Translations under genes and position numbers: made by a program | NCBI GenBank assembly: GCA_023439505.1 | Contig: JAEXNR010000027.1 | Location: 5,058 to 69,057, forward strand | Source: Bacillota bacterium | GTDB taxonomy: Bacteria; Bacillota; Clostridia; Lachnospirales; Lachnospiraceae | Direction: 5' to 3' | DNA length: 64,000 nt | Notes under the pieces: model-generated | Seen by the model: only the letters and a program-made list of their open reading frames with translations | Databases searched by the model: none | Told to the model about the DNA's origin: nothing | Shown: positions 42,756 to 51,893 of the stretch, in pieces | How positions within the stretch are numbered: the first letter of the stretch is position 1 | Layout: the number at the start of each line of letters is the position of its first letter

Positions 42756-44615
42756 TTAATCCAGTTCAAATTGTCCTGTATAAAGTTTATAGTAAAGACC
42801 CTTTTGTGTCAACAATTCTTCATGGTCTCCCCGTTCTATCACCTTCCCCCGTTCCAAAACCAGAATTGCTTTGGAATTACGGACAGTAGAGAGCCTGTGT
42901 GCGATGACAAATACTGTTCTGTTCTCCATTAAGGTATCCATGCCCTGTTCGATTAATTTCTCTGTCCGGGTGTCAATTGAACTTGTAGCCTCATCCATTA
43001 CAAGCACAGGCGGTCTGGAAATAGCTGCTCTTGCAATAGCCAGAAGCTGTCTCTGTCCCTGGGATAGATTCATCCCATCACTCTCTAACATGGTATCATA
43101 ACCACCAGGCAATCTTTGAATGAAGGAATGGGCATTTGCCAGCTTGGCAGCCTTCACAATATCTTCCTCTCCGGCCGTTAATCTCCCGTATCGGATATTA
43201 TCTGCGATCGTTCCGGTAAATAAATGAGTGTCCTGTATAATAAAAGAAATTGAATGCCTTAAGTCTGCTTTTTTCATATCTTTAATATCAATCCCATCAT
43301 AGGTAATCTGACCCTCTGTTATTTCATAGAACCGATTAATCAGATTAATTATCGTTGTTTTTCCCGCACCGGTAGAACCAACGAAGGCAATTTTCTGACC
43401 GGGTTTTGCATATAGGCTTATTCCGTTTAAGATAATCTGATCACTTGTATATCCGAATACAACGTCATGAAACCGCACATCTCCTTTTAACGGAATATAT
43501 GTAACGCTATTCCTATCTCCGGGAATTTTCCAGGCAAAATCACCGGTATAATCATCACATTCCAAAAGGGTTCCATCCTCATTTTTCTTTACTTTACTTA
43601 ATGTAATTGTTCCATCGTCGATTTCTTGTTTTTCATCCATCATGGCAAATATTTTCTCAGCACCCGCCAAAGCCACCATCAGAAAATTAACCTGGGTGGT
43701 AAACTGATTCATTGGCATTGCACTTTGTCTGACGTAAACCAGATACGCTGTCAGCGTACCGATATCCGTCAGACCAGCCAGGGTAAATAACCCGCCAACG
43801 CATGCCGAAAGGGCGTAATTTATATAGGATAGGGATACGATCGTTGGTACGGTCATGGCCGTATAGGTAAAGGCTTTGGTAGAAGCCATACGCAGTTTTT
43901 CATTCAGCTCACAAAACGTTTGATAGTCCCGCGCCTCATGATTAAATAGTTTTTCAACCTTCTGTCCGGTAACCATCTCCTCCACATAACCATTCATTGC
44001 TCCCAGATTCCTTTGCTGATCCGCAAAATACTTTTTACTGATCCTGCCGTTATGACGGATGTATAAGAGCATAATCACAAGAAACGCAATTACGATGATG
44101 GATAATTGCCAGCTTAATACAAGCAGCATAACGATTGTGCCTACCGTGGTTATAAAGCTTTGAATCAACAGGGTGAAGCTATTGTTTAATGCTTCCGATA
44201 TGGTATCCACATCATTGGTAAAATGACTCATAAGATCTCCATGGGTATGGGTATCAAAATAGTTTAACGCAAGCTTTTGGGTGTGTCCAAACAAATCACT
44301 CCGAATTTCTGAAACGACCTTTTGTGAGGTATGTACCATTACCTTATTATAAAGATAGCATGCGAAAACGCCCACCGCATAGATCAATCCCATGATGATA
44401 ATTACACGTACCAGTCCAGGCAGATCTCCGGGGATTATGTAATCATTTACCACCGCTTTTAAAAGATAGGTGCCTATAATTCCAGCGGCCGAACTGATGC
44501 ATACACATACCGTAATCAACAACAAGGCCATTTTATGATGACCAAGATAGCCCAATAGTTGCAGCAAGGTCTTTTTTGCATTCTTCGGCTTTGCTTGAGA
44601 TGTTGGTCTAGGCAT
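42756..44615 (-). CDS. ABC exporter half-transporter with canonical ATP site (YfiC-like)
   Basis: The 619-aa protein has an N-terminal six-helix exporter membrane domain (about 20-330) and a C-terminal ATPase. Walker A is GSTGAGKTT, the signature LSQGQRQ, Walker B VLVMDEATSS with catalytic Glu, then the H-loop AHRLS. About 30 residues after TM6 form an unusual insertion (GDFAWKIPGDRNS) before the ATPase. Its ATG overlaps the stop of the partner by one base (TAATG; GGAGGTGAT upstream). It forms a heterodimer with the next protein and probably exports drugs, peptides or lipids. Confidence 0.93.
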   Translation of the reverse strand: MPRPTSQAKPKNAKKTLLQLLGYLGHHKMALLLITVCVCISSAAGIIGTYLLKAVVNDYIIPGDLPGLVRVIIIMGLIYAVGVFACYLYNKVMVHTSQKVVSEIRSDLFGHTQKLALNYFDTHTHGDLMSHFTNDVDTISEALNNSFTLLIQSFITTVGTIVMLLVLSWQLSIIVIAFLVIMLLYIRHNGRISKKYFADQQRNLGAMNGYVEEMVTGQKVEKLFNHEARDYQTFCELNEKLRMASTKAFTYTAMTVPTIVSLSYINYALSACVGGLFTLAGLTDIGTLTAYLVYVRQSAMPMNQFTTQVNFLMVALAGAEKIFAMMDEKQEIDDGTITLSKVKKNEDGTLLECDDYTGDFAWKIPGDRNSVTYIPLKGDVRFHDVVFGYTSDQIILNGISLYAKPGQKIAFVGSTGAGKTTIINLINRFYEITEGQITYDGIDIKDMKKADLRHSISFIIQDTHLFTGTIADNIRYGRLTAGEEDIVKAAKLANAHSFIQRLPGGYDTMLESDGMNLSQGQRQLLAIARAAISRPPVLVMDEATSSIDTRTEKLIEQGMDTLMENRTVFVIAHRLSTVRNSKAILVLERGKVIERGDHEELLTQKGLYYKLYTGQFELD

Positions 44616-46366
44616 TATAAATCACCTCCCTGCTGGCTGCTATAGATTTCCCGGTAGATCTCATTTTCTGTAATCAGGGTTGAATGGGTTCCAATCGCAT
44701 TTACTTTCCCATCCTCCAGAATCACGATCTGATCCGCATCCATAATTGAAGTGATTCTCTGTGCTACAATGATTTTGGTCATGCCCGGCAATTCCCTTGC
44801 CAGTCCATCCTTGATCTTAGCCTCAGTTTCGGTATCCACAGCACTGGTGGAATCGTCAAGGATCAATACTTTCGGCGATTTTAAAAGAGCTCTTGCAATG
44901 CACAGACGTTGCTTTTGCCCACCGGATACATTCACCCCTTCCTGTCCAAGCTTTGTATCATAGCCATGGTCCAAACGGTCAATAAATTCATCGACACAGG
45001 CAATACGGCAGGCCCGATCTATTTCTTCCGGAGTAGCATCCTCTTTGCCCCATAAGAGATTCTCTCTTACCGTACCGGAAAATAGAATATTCTTCTGGAG
45101 TACCATCCCAATGGAATCACGCAGATGTTTTTGAGTATATTCCTTGATCGGATGCCTGTCAATTACGATGTTTCCGGATGTAACCTCATAAAGCCTGGGA
45201 ATTAACTGGACGAGTGTACTTTTCGCCGAACCGGTGGCACCGATAATGCCAATTGTCTGTCCTGGCTTAATCTCCAGGGATATATCAGATAATACATATT
45301 CTTTTGCACTTTCTTTATATTTAAAGAAAACATGTTCAAAGAGAATGCTGCCGTCATTGATCCTAAGCGCACCTGCATCATCACTTTTACTGGCGGCATT
45401 TTCACAGGGTGGGTCAGTAATGTCCGGCTCCTCCTCTAATACCTGCAGAATCCTCTTCCAGGAAATTAAAGAACGGGTAAATAACAAAAATACGCCGGAA
45501 AACATCATAAGGGAGTTTAAAACCTGCAAAACGTAACTTAAAAAACTGGTGAGCGCTCCCACCTTCATATTCCCAATGATCACAAGGTTTCCGCCAAACC
45601 AGAGAATACTTAAGATCGTACCATACATTACCAGTTGAAAGGCCGGCATATTAAGCACTGCGAGGGAGAAGGCTTTTTGGGAAGTTTCCTTTAAATCCCT
45701 GTTAACTACCTCAAATTTGGTAATCTCATAGTCTTCCCTCACATAGGCTTTTACTACCCGGATTGCCGCAAGATTTTCCCGAATGATACGGTTCACATGG
45801 TCAACGGACTCCTGCATTCCTGCATACAACGGCCGTACATTTTTCACAATAAAATATAGGATAACTCCCAGAGCCGGCGAAGCAATCAAGAAAACCACAG
45901 CAAGCGCTGCATTTATTCGAAAGGACAGAAAAATAGCAATCAGCAGCATTACCGGTGCACGAAATCCCGGTCTCATACCATTTGTAATAGAATTTTGTAT
46001 CGTCGTAACATCGTTTGTAAGCCTTGTAACAAGGGATGGTGTACTGAATTTGTCCGTATTTGAGAAAGAATAGGTTTGCATTTTTTGAAACTCTGCAGCC
46101 CGGATCGCAGCTCCTATTCCATTCCCGCAGGCTGAACTGAATCTGGCATAGAAATGACCAAGAATTAAAGAAATAATCGCACAGACGATCATTTGAAAAC
46201 CTTTTAGCAGGATATAGGATTTGTCCTGATTGGCTATCCCTACATCAATCATGTCTGCCATGATCAACGGAATGATCAGTTCAAATACCGTCTCTGCTTC
46301 AATACAAAAAATAGCTAACATCATTTCTTTTTTATAGTCTTTGGCATAAACTAAGAATTTTTTCAT
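44615..46366 (-). CDS. ABC exporter half-transporter with degenerate ATP site (YfiB-like)
   Basis: The 583-aa protein has a six-helix membrane domain followed by an ATPase. Walker B ends LILDDSTSAVD, with Asp where the catalytic Glu should be; this is the usual degenerate site of heterodimeric exporters. Walker A reads GATGSAKST, with Ala replacing the Gly before Lys, which is uncommon. Signature VSGGQKQR and Q-loop VLQKNILFSG are normal. TAGGAG lies 8 nt before the ATG. It is the first gene of the exporter-exporter-marR operon. Confidence 0.93.
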   Translation of the reverse strand: MKKFLVYAKDYKKEMMLAIFCIEAETVFELIIPLIMADMIDVGIANQDKSYILLKGFQMIVCAIISLILGHFYARFSSACGNGIGAAIRAAEFQKMQTYSFSNTDKFSTPSLVTRLTNDVTTIQNSITNGMRPGFRAPVMLLIAIFLSFRINAALAVVFLIASPALGVILYFIVKNVRPLYAGMQESVDHVNRIIRENLAAIRVVKAYVREDYEITKFEVVNRDLKETSQKAFSLAVLNMPAFQLVMYGTILSILWFGGNLVIIGNMKVGALTSFLSYVLQVLNSLMMFSGVFLLFTRSLISWKRILQVLEEEPDITDPPCENAASKSDDAGALRINDGSILFEHVFFKYKESAKEYVLSDISLEIKPGQTIGIIGATGSAKSTLVQLIPRLYEVTSGNIVIDRHPIKEYTQKHLRDSIGMVLQKNILFSGTVRENLLWGKEDATPEEIDRACRIACVDEFIDRLDHGYDTKLGQEGVNVSGGQKQRLCIARALLKSPKVLILDDSTSAVDTETEAKIKDGLARELPGMTKIIVAQRITSIMDADQIVILEDGKVNAIGTHSTLITENEIYREIYSSQQGGDL

Positions 46367-46380
46367 TTTGAATTCTCCTA

Positions 46381-46457
46381 ATAGTTGCTGTTACAATTAT
46401 TGCATATGCATTAATTGTAACAGCAACTATTATAGTCTTATCCATATGAGAAGTCAA
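46381..46457 (-). promoter_or_regulatory. Sigma-A promoter with a 50-bp palindromic (MarR) operator
   Basis: On the minus strand TTGACT (46452-46457), a 17-nt spacer and TATAAT (46429-46434) form a near-consensus promoter. Directly overlapping the -10 and the start site is a palindrome, 46381-46430: 19-bp perfect arms (atagttgctgttacaatta and its complement) around a palindromic centre tgcatatgca; only the base pair at 46400/46411 breaks the symmetry. It is a strong operator candidate for the MarR protein at the operon end. Confidence 0.88.
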
Positions 46458-46551
46458 GAATAAGAATGGAAAAACTTACAAATCATCCCTTTTGAAGTTA
46501 ATGTTAGCTCCAAATAATGATGAAATCCCATGATTTTAATTCATAATTCCG

Positions 46552-47220
46552 TTATTTGAATATGCCATAGGTATTTGCAACATCCTGAACAAAGATAATC
46601 CCATTGCCCGGTTCATTTATTTTTAATTTCGTACTGATTTCTTCTACAATTGCATCAGATATCCCCATATCAGAAAGTATCATAACAATCTCTTTCTCCG
46701 GCTCAATATCCATCATAAAGAATTTAGCCGTTTCATGAACGCCCGAACCTCTGCCATTGATAATGGTTCCACCGATAGCACCGGCGCATTTCGCAGCACA
46801 GATAACCTCATCCGCCTTACCTTTGTCTACTATTGTTGTTATCATATGATATTTCACCTTATCACAACCTCCTTTTTCAATATCTGCATTACTGTTTATT
46901 CTCCTGGTGCCGATTACCTTCGTAATGTCTATGGAAAAAGCAATTCCATGATTTGGCTTCTCCAGCTTAAAATGCTGATTTAAGGTGATTAATGCCCGAT
47001 CCGCTGTCTCGCAGTCAGCAATCATAAGGACAATTTCTTTACGAATATCGGATAATCCGATATAATCCAGGAATGGATTATTAATGGTACCCTTTCCCAA
47101 AAATACGGTACTTCCCTGAATACCACAAGCTTTCGCTTTATGAATTACTTTACCGCTCATACCAAAGTTCACAATAAAGTAAATCAATCGCAACTGTATG
47201 CCTTCCGAGTTAAGAAACAT
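46552..47220 (-). CDS. Tandem PII-like signalling protein
   Basis: The 222-aa protein contains two PII-like domains in one chain. Domain 1 is about 10-108 (IYFIVNFGMSGKVIHKAKACGIQGSTVFLGKG ... GIAFSIDITKVIG). Domain 2 is about 120-220 (ITTIVDKGKADEVICAAKCAGAIGGTIINGRG ... GIIFVQDVANTYG). Both keep the beta-alpha-beta core and the GxGT/GRG turn, but no T-loop Tyr of classical GlnB is visible. GGAG lies 4 nt upstream. It overlaps the DUF1538 gene by 11 bp and probably regulates that membrane protein in response to a nucleotide or small ligand. Confidence 0.85.
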   Translation of the reverse strand: MFLNSEGIQLRLIYFIVNFGMSGKVIHKAKACGIQGSTVFLGKGTINNPFLDYIGLSDIRKEIVLMIADCETADRALITLNQHFKLEKPNHGIAFSIDITKVIGTRRINSNADIEKGGCDKVKYHMITTIVDKGKADEVICAAKCAGAIGGTIINGRGSGVHETAKFFMMDIEPEKEIVMILSDMGISDAIVEEISTKLKINEPGNGIIFVQDVANTYGIFK

Positions 47221-48703
47221 GATTCTCCACTCCTTTCTTTCTGGATTTTATTTTAAAGAACAATCCAAGGATCTGCAATGTAATGATTGGTGTCATTGCA
47301 ACCATCGCAATCATTCCAAAACCATCAATGAGAACATTGGCATACTCTATGGAATCTGCCGCACCCTGAATATAGGCCAGTACAAAGGTCGCCGTCATCG
47401 GTCCGGATGCAACTCCGCCCGAGTCAAATGCGATACCGACGAATAGTTTGGGCACAATATACGTTAATGCAATACATATGATATAGCCGGGTAATATATA
47501 ATGCCACAATTGAATCTGGGGGATCAACACCCGGATCACCGATAGGGTTACCGCGATGCCAACTCCAATGGATAGTGTTGCGACAACCACTCTTCGCTTT
47601 ACATAACCGCTGGTAACCTCTTCGATCTGACGGGTTAAAACATATACTGCCGGCTCCGCTAATATGGTTACAAATCCAAGGACAAATCCCACTGCAATTA
47701 AAAAGAACTTATTATCAAGAGATGCCAGCTGATAACCAATCTGTCCGCCCACATCCATAAACCCGGAGTTAACACCCACCAGAAACAGCACCATTCCGAC
47801 AAAGGTAAACAGCATACCATGCAAAATGATACGGAATGCTTTTACGGGCAAATGAAATGAAATCTTCTGCAGAACAAGAAATATAACTAATATTGGAATT
47901 AGTGCCAGGAATATCTCCTTGCTCACTTTGGGAATTTCATGCAGAAAAGGTCCCATGATAGATGTTGTCTTTAATTCATCCTGAACCAGAGAAGCTGTAA
48001 TCTGATCCGTCTTAGATATAATTGATAATGCCATTACCGAAATAATTGCTCCGATAGAAGCAATGGCAACAAGACCGAAACTGTCCTTTTCCGAGGCTTT
48101 ACTGTCTTTCTTTAATCTGGATACACCGGTCGCAAGCGCTAAAATAAAGGGTACAGCCAGGGCTCCCGTTGTTGCTCCGGATGCATCAAAGGAGATGGCA
48201 AGGAATTCCCTGGATGTAAATAATGCCAAAACAAATATAATACCGTAGAAAATAGTAAGCAGCTTATATAACGGAAAGTTATATACAATTCTTGTAAGAC
48301 CTACGGATAGCATAATAGCGATACCAACGGAAACAATGATTACAATGGTCCACTTTGAAATCATCTCCGAGGTTACAAAGGCCACCTGAGCAGCCAGAAT
48401 ATGGAGGTCCGGTTCCGCAATTGATACAAAAAATCCAAGAATCAATCCGGATATAAACACAATCCATATCTTATTAGTTCTGGTCATTGCGCCACCGATT
48501 GCATTACCGATTGGTGTAATCCCCATGTCCACACCAATTAAAAATATAGTCAGTCCAACAACGATAAATACGATACCGATAAAAAATCTTGCAAGCATCT
48601 CCGGTTCCATTGGAGTAAGCGTGAAATTTAATATGAGCACGATAATCATGATTGGCAGTATGGAAAAAACTACTTCCTTAAATTTTAATACTAATTCATT
48701 CAA
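47210..48703 (-). CDS. DUF1538 family membrane protein
   Basis: The 497-aa integral membrane protein has about 12-14 hydrophobic segments in two homologous halves. FLIGVDMGITPIGNAIG with SIAEPDLHILAAQV in the first half matches FLVGVNSGFMDVGGQIG with ILAEPAVYVLTRQI in the second; the paired FDASGATTG and FDSGGVASG motifs do the same. It starts at a TTG (48703) with GAGAGG 9 nt upstream. The family is probably a transporter; substrate unknown to me. It is coupled to a tandem PII-like gene, suggesting regulated transport. Confidence 0.88.
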   Translation of the reverse strand: MNELVLKFKEVVFSILPIMIIVLILNFTLTPMEPEMLARFFIGIVFIVVGLTIFLIGVDMGITPIGNAIGGAMTRTNKIWIVFISGLILGFFVSIAEPDLHILAAQVAFVTSEMISKWTIVIIVSVGIAIMLSVGLTRIVYNFPLYKLLTIFYGIIFVLALFTSREFLAISFDASGATTGALAVPFILALATGVSRLKKDSKASEKDSFGLVAIASIGAIISVMALSIISKTDQITASLVQDELKTTSIMGPFLHEIPKVSKEIFLALIPILVIFLVLQKISFHLPVKAFRIILHGMLFTFVGMVLFLVGVNSGFMDVGGQIGYQLASLDNKFFLIAVGFVLGFVTILAEPAVYVLTRQIEEVTSGYVKRRVVVATLSIGVGIAVTLSVIRVLIPQIQLWHYILPGYIICIALTYIVPKLFVGIAFDSGGVASGPMTATFVLAYIQGAADSIEYANVLIDGFGMIAMVAMTPIITLQILGLFFKIKSRKKGVENHVS

Positions 48704-48993
48704 TTATAACATCCTCTCTTTTTATGTTTTTTTTTCTGCGTTAATCATCACCTCTAATCTCTGCATTTGTTTGATTAAAACGATCTCCAATATCACATCT
48801 TTTTATTATTTACAGATACCAGCAGTAGTTATACTTCTGGTCATCAGCGCTATGCAATGGAAATCATTTCATTTTATGTTATCAATCATTATGAAAAACC
48901 ACTCCTATTAATAATATCGTATGATCAAAGGCTGCGTCAAGCCTTTGTTTACTTAAATATATTAGTAAACATATATCTATTCTACTCATAAGA
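48704..48993. other. Upstream region of the DUF1538 gene, nothing assigned
   Basis: 290 bp of AT-rich sequence between the DUF1538 start and the terminator of the c-di-GMP gene. A T9 tract lies at 48726-48734. I saw no clear sigma-A pair, riboswitch or ORF with a ribosome site. Confidence 0.4.
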
Positions 48994-49036
48994 AAATCCG
49001 GACCCTCCATTATCAATCAATGGAGGATCCGGATTT
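48994..49036 (-). terminator. Terminator of the GGDEF/HD-GYP gene
   Basis: An 18-bp stem with one mismatch pairs 48994-49011 (aaatccggaccctccatt) with 49019-49036, with a 7-nt loop. On the minus strand it is followed by a U-rich run. It begins 11 bp after the gene stop at 49048. Confidence 0.88.
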
Positions 49037-49047
49037 ACGTTTCTCAT

Positions 49048-51630
49048 CTACATTATCCCAAGAACTTTATGAACAAAAAGCTTTGCAAGGACGGCATCAA
49101 ACTGCGTTCCTGCATTTCTTAATATCTCTTTTGCCGCATTCTCTACGGATACCGGATCACGATAGCTTCGCAGGCTTGTCATGGCATCAAAGGTATCGGC
49201 AATTGCAATCATCCTGGCCTGCAGGGGTATTTCCTCTCCTTTTAATCCTCTGGGATACCCTTTTCCATCCCATCTCTCATGATGATATAGAATATATCCT
49301 GCGATGTCCAGCATCTCATTGGTGGAACAAAGTATCCGGTATCCAATCTCAGGATGGCGCTTGATCTCAGAATATTCTTCTTCCGTTAATTTTCCGGGTT
49401 TATTCAACAGCTCCTCCGGTATTCCGATTTTACCGATATCATGTAATAATCCTGCGCTTTTGATCTCCTTGCAGCTGTGTTCCGGTAAATTCATAACCAA
49501 TGCCAATTTTTCACATAATTCAGCTACACGAATCGAATGCTGCTCTTCTCTGTGATTCTTCTCATTCAGTGTATTAATGATAATGTCTATGGTACGTGCC
49601 CGTGTGCTGGGTCCTTCAAATAATTTTTTCTTATACATACTGTCTTCCGCACTTTTTAGCACCATATTCACGTCTTCCCCTGCATGGCATTTGAAGTCCC
49701 ATCCCAGTGAAACCGATAAATTGATCCCATTTACCGATTCCTTTTCACAATTCTCTCTGATCCGTCTGTTGATCTCGTCAACATCGTCCCTCTCCATGTT
49801 GGGAAGCAGAAGAACAAATTCGTCTCCTCCGATACGGGATATGGAGCATTCTTTGGGAAGGCATTCTCTTAACACCCGCGCAAATGTTGTCAGCAATTGG
49901 TCTCCTGCCTTATGTCCAAAGGAATCGTTCACCAGCTTAAGTCCATTCACATCGGCAATCATAATGCATAAAGGCAGATTTATCTCCTGATCCTGTCTTT
50001 TCAAATCCTTCTCAAAATATCTTCGGTTTGATAAGCCGGTAAGCTGGTCATGATAGCTCAAATACTCGATCTGCTTCTGATATAAACGCTGACTGGTAAT
50101 ATCTCTGGCAATTGCCAGCACCTTATCTTCGAAACATGGTACGATTCGCATTTCAAAAGTCATACTCACATCTCCTGAACCAACCTCATATTCATGGGTT
50201 TGCAGCATGCCGGTATTGATTGCGACAATAATTTTCTGAATCAGGATCTTAGCATTCTCCTGGTTTACCAGATCATAAATACTTCTTTGCACTGATTTTT
50301 CCCTGGAAACAGGAGCCATTGTCACCGGTCCTTCCTGATATCCGGTAATTAACCCCTCTTTATCAAGAATATAAATGACGTCCGGCAGGACATTTATGAT
50401 AGCCTGATTGTACTCATTGCTGATCTGCAGATTTGTTTCGCTGGCAATCAGCAATTCATTTTGCTTGCGAAGCTCCTCTTCCCCGGCGATTACCTCTTCT
50501 AATGAAGCCTCCGCTTCCTCATTGGCGAGTTCAAGCTTTACAATCATTTGATTTGTTTGATGTTTCATATCCTCAAGTGCTTCCCCAAGAACACCAAACT
50601 CATCTTTTCTATTCATTAAATAAATCGGTATATCCTTATCATAATTTCCTTTGCTCATATCATGAAGCTCATGAACAAGAATTCGTATCGGCCTGGATAT
50701 GTTCTTTGCAATATAGTAAGCAATTAATCCGGCACATACCAGCGTGCCAAGGATAATAAGCAAGGATAAAACAACAGAGAGCCTGATGGGATTCTGATAT
50801 ACACTGACCGGAACAGATTGAATAATTGTTACCCCAAGATCGGACTTTGTTATGGCTGCCATATATTTGATATGATCCTTATGATAATAGGTGATTCCGC
50901 TGCTGTGATGATCGATGTATTGAAAAAGCTTTGATTGCTCTTTTGCAATGTTATAAGAATAAATTAAATCAGTGTTATTTGATGCGATGATAGCTCCCTC
51001 TTCATCAATAATGATCGTACTCTCTCCGGATTTTTCGGAGTTCTCAATGATCGCATTGGAAAATCCGTTCAGATTGATAGATAAGCAAAAAATGGACAGT
51101 GGATTACGATTCTCATCCAGCAAAGGATAGGCAGAAATCATAACCGGTAAGCCTGTAATCGGAGACTTCTTCACTTTTTCAAGATAATTTTCTCTTGTCT
51201 TCCATGCCTTTACATACCACACAGACTGAGAGGAGTCGTGACCTACTGAACTACCTCCCATTCCATCGATATAACAAAGTCCCTGATATGTAAAAAACAC
51301 ATTCTCAAGAAGGCCGGCATATACCTTCATATCTAATTCCAGATCATGCCTGATTTTTTGATACGAGTCTTTATCCTCATTACCTTCTCTGAGCTGTATA
51401 AAGAAATCATGAACTTGCTTCTCGCTGCTGATCCGCTCGGAAAGAGCATGCAGGTTCTTGATATTTACGTCAAAGATTTTAACCTTCTGCTGCGAACTTT
51501 GGATTAGATTCCGTTTGGTTATCTCCTGCATGTTATGCACGTTTCTGGTAATAAGAATGCCTGAAATAATAACGCTGGAAGAACATACAATACAAAGAAT
51601 AATTAGAAATAATTTTTTAAAATAATTCAT
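49048..51630 (-). CDS. Cache-HAMP-PAS-GGDEF-HD-GYP cyclic-di-GMP enzyme
   Basis: The 860-aa membrane protein has TM1 at 7-27, an extracellular Cache sensor (about 35-283), TM2 (about 285-305), HAMP, a short coiled coil, PAS (about 405-520), GGDEF (about 535-690) and HD-GYP (about 695-860). The diguanylate cyclase motif is intact, RIGGDEF near 602. The phosphodiesterase motifs are also intact: LLHDIGKIG near 730 and HHERWDGKGYPRG near 788. Synthesis and hydrolysis of c-di-GMP could both occur, switched by an outside ligand; it probably controls motility versus attachment. It is monocistronic. Confidence 0.95.
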   Translation of the reverse strand: MNYFKKLFLIILCIVCSSSVIISGILITRNVHNMQEITKRNLIQSSQQKVKIFDVNIKNLHALSERISSEKQVHDFFIQLREGNEDKDSYQKIRHDLELDMKVYAGLLENVFFTYQGLCYIDGMGGSSVGHDSSQSVWYVKAWKTRENYLEKVKKSPITGLPVMISAYPLLDENRNPLSIFCLSINLNGFSNAIIENSEKSGESTIIIDEEGAIIASNNTDLIYSYNIAKEQSKLFQYIDHHSSGITYYHKDHIKYMAAITKSDLGVTIIQSVPVSVYQNPIRLSVVLSLLIILGTLVCAGLIAYYIAKNISRPIRILVHELHDMSKGNYDKDIPIYLMNRKDEFGVLGEALEDMKHQTNQMIVKLELANEEAEASLEEVIAGEEELRKQNELLIASETNLQISNEYNQAIINVLPDVIYILDKEGLITGYQEGPVTMAPVSREKSVQRSIYDLVNQENAKILIQKIIVAINTGMLQTHEYEVGSGDVSMTFEMRIVPCFEDKVLAIARDITSQRLYQKQIEYLSYHDQLTGLSNRRYFEKDLKRQDQEINLPLCIMIADVNGLKLVNDSFGHKAGDQLLTTFARVLRECLPKECSISRIGGDEFVLLLPNMERDDVDEINRRIRENCEKESVNGINLSVSLGWDFKCHAGEDVNMVLKSAEDSMYKKKLFEGPSTRARTIDIIINTLNEKNHREEQHSIRVAELCEKLALVMNLPEHSCKEIKSAGLLHDIGKIGIPEELLNKPGKLTEEEYSEIKRHPEIGYRILCSTNEMLDIAGYILYHHERWDGKGYPRGLKGEEIPLQARMIAIADTFDAMTSLRSYRDPVSVENAAKEILRNAGTQFDAVLAKLFVHKVLGIM

Positions 51631-51809
51631 CTTCCTACCGATTCTCCTTATTTAGACATTTTTCGTTATTTTCCATATTATATCATAAACAGGGAATCAA
51701 ATGCAATTAGTTACTGTTGGCTCCCACATAATAATCATATTCGCTGTCTTAATGGGGCAGGAACCGTAACTGCTGCCAAAAATGAGTGTAAAACGCTCAA
51801 AAATTCATC

Positions 51810-51838
51810 TTTACAACTGACGATAAAACACATACAAT
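51810..51838 (+). promoter_or_regulatory. Sigma-A promoter for the FliB gene
   Basis: TTTACA (51810-51815), a 17-nt spacer and TACAAT (51833-51838), each one base from consensus. They lie 56 nt upstream of the ATG at 51894. Confidence 0.6.
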
Positions 51839-51893
51839 AAAAAACAAATATTATTTCTTATTACATGACGTCTCAACATTAGGTGCCGAATAT

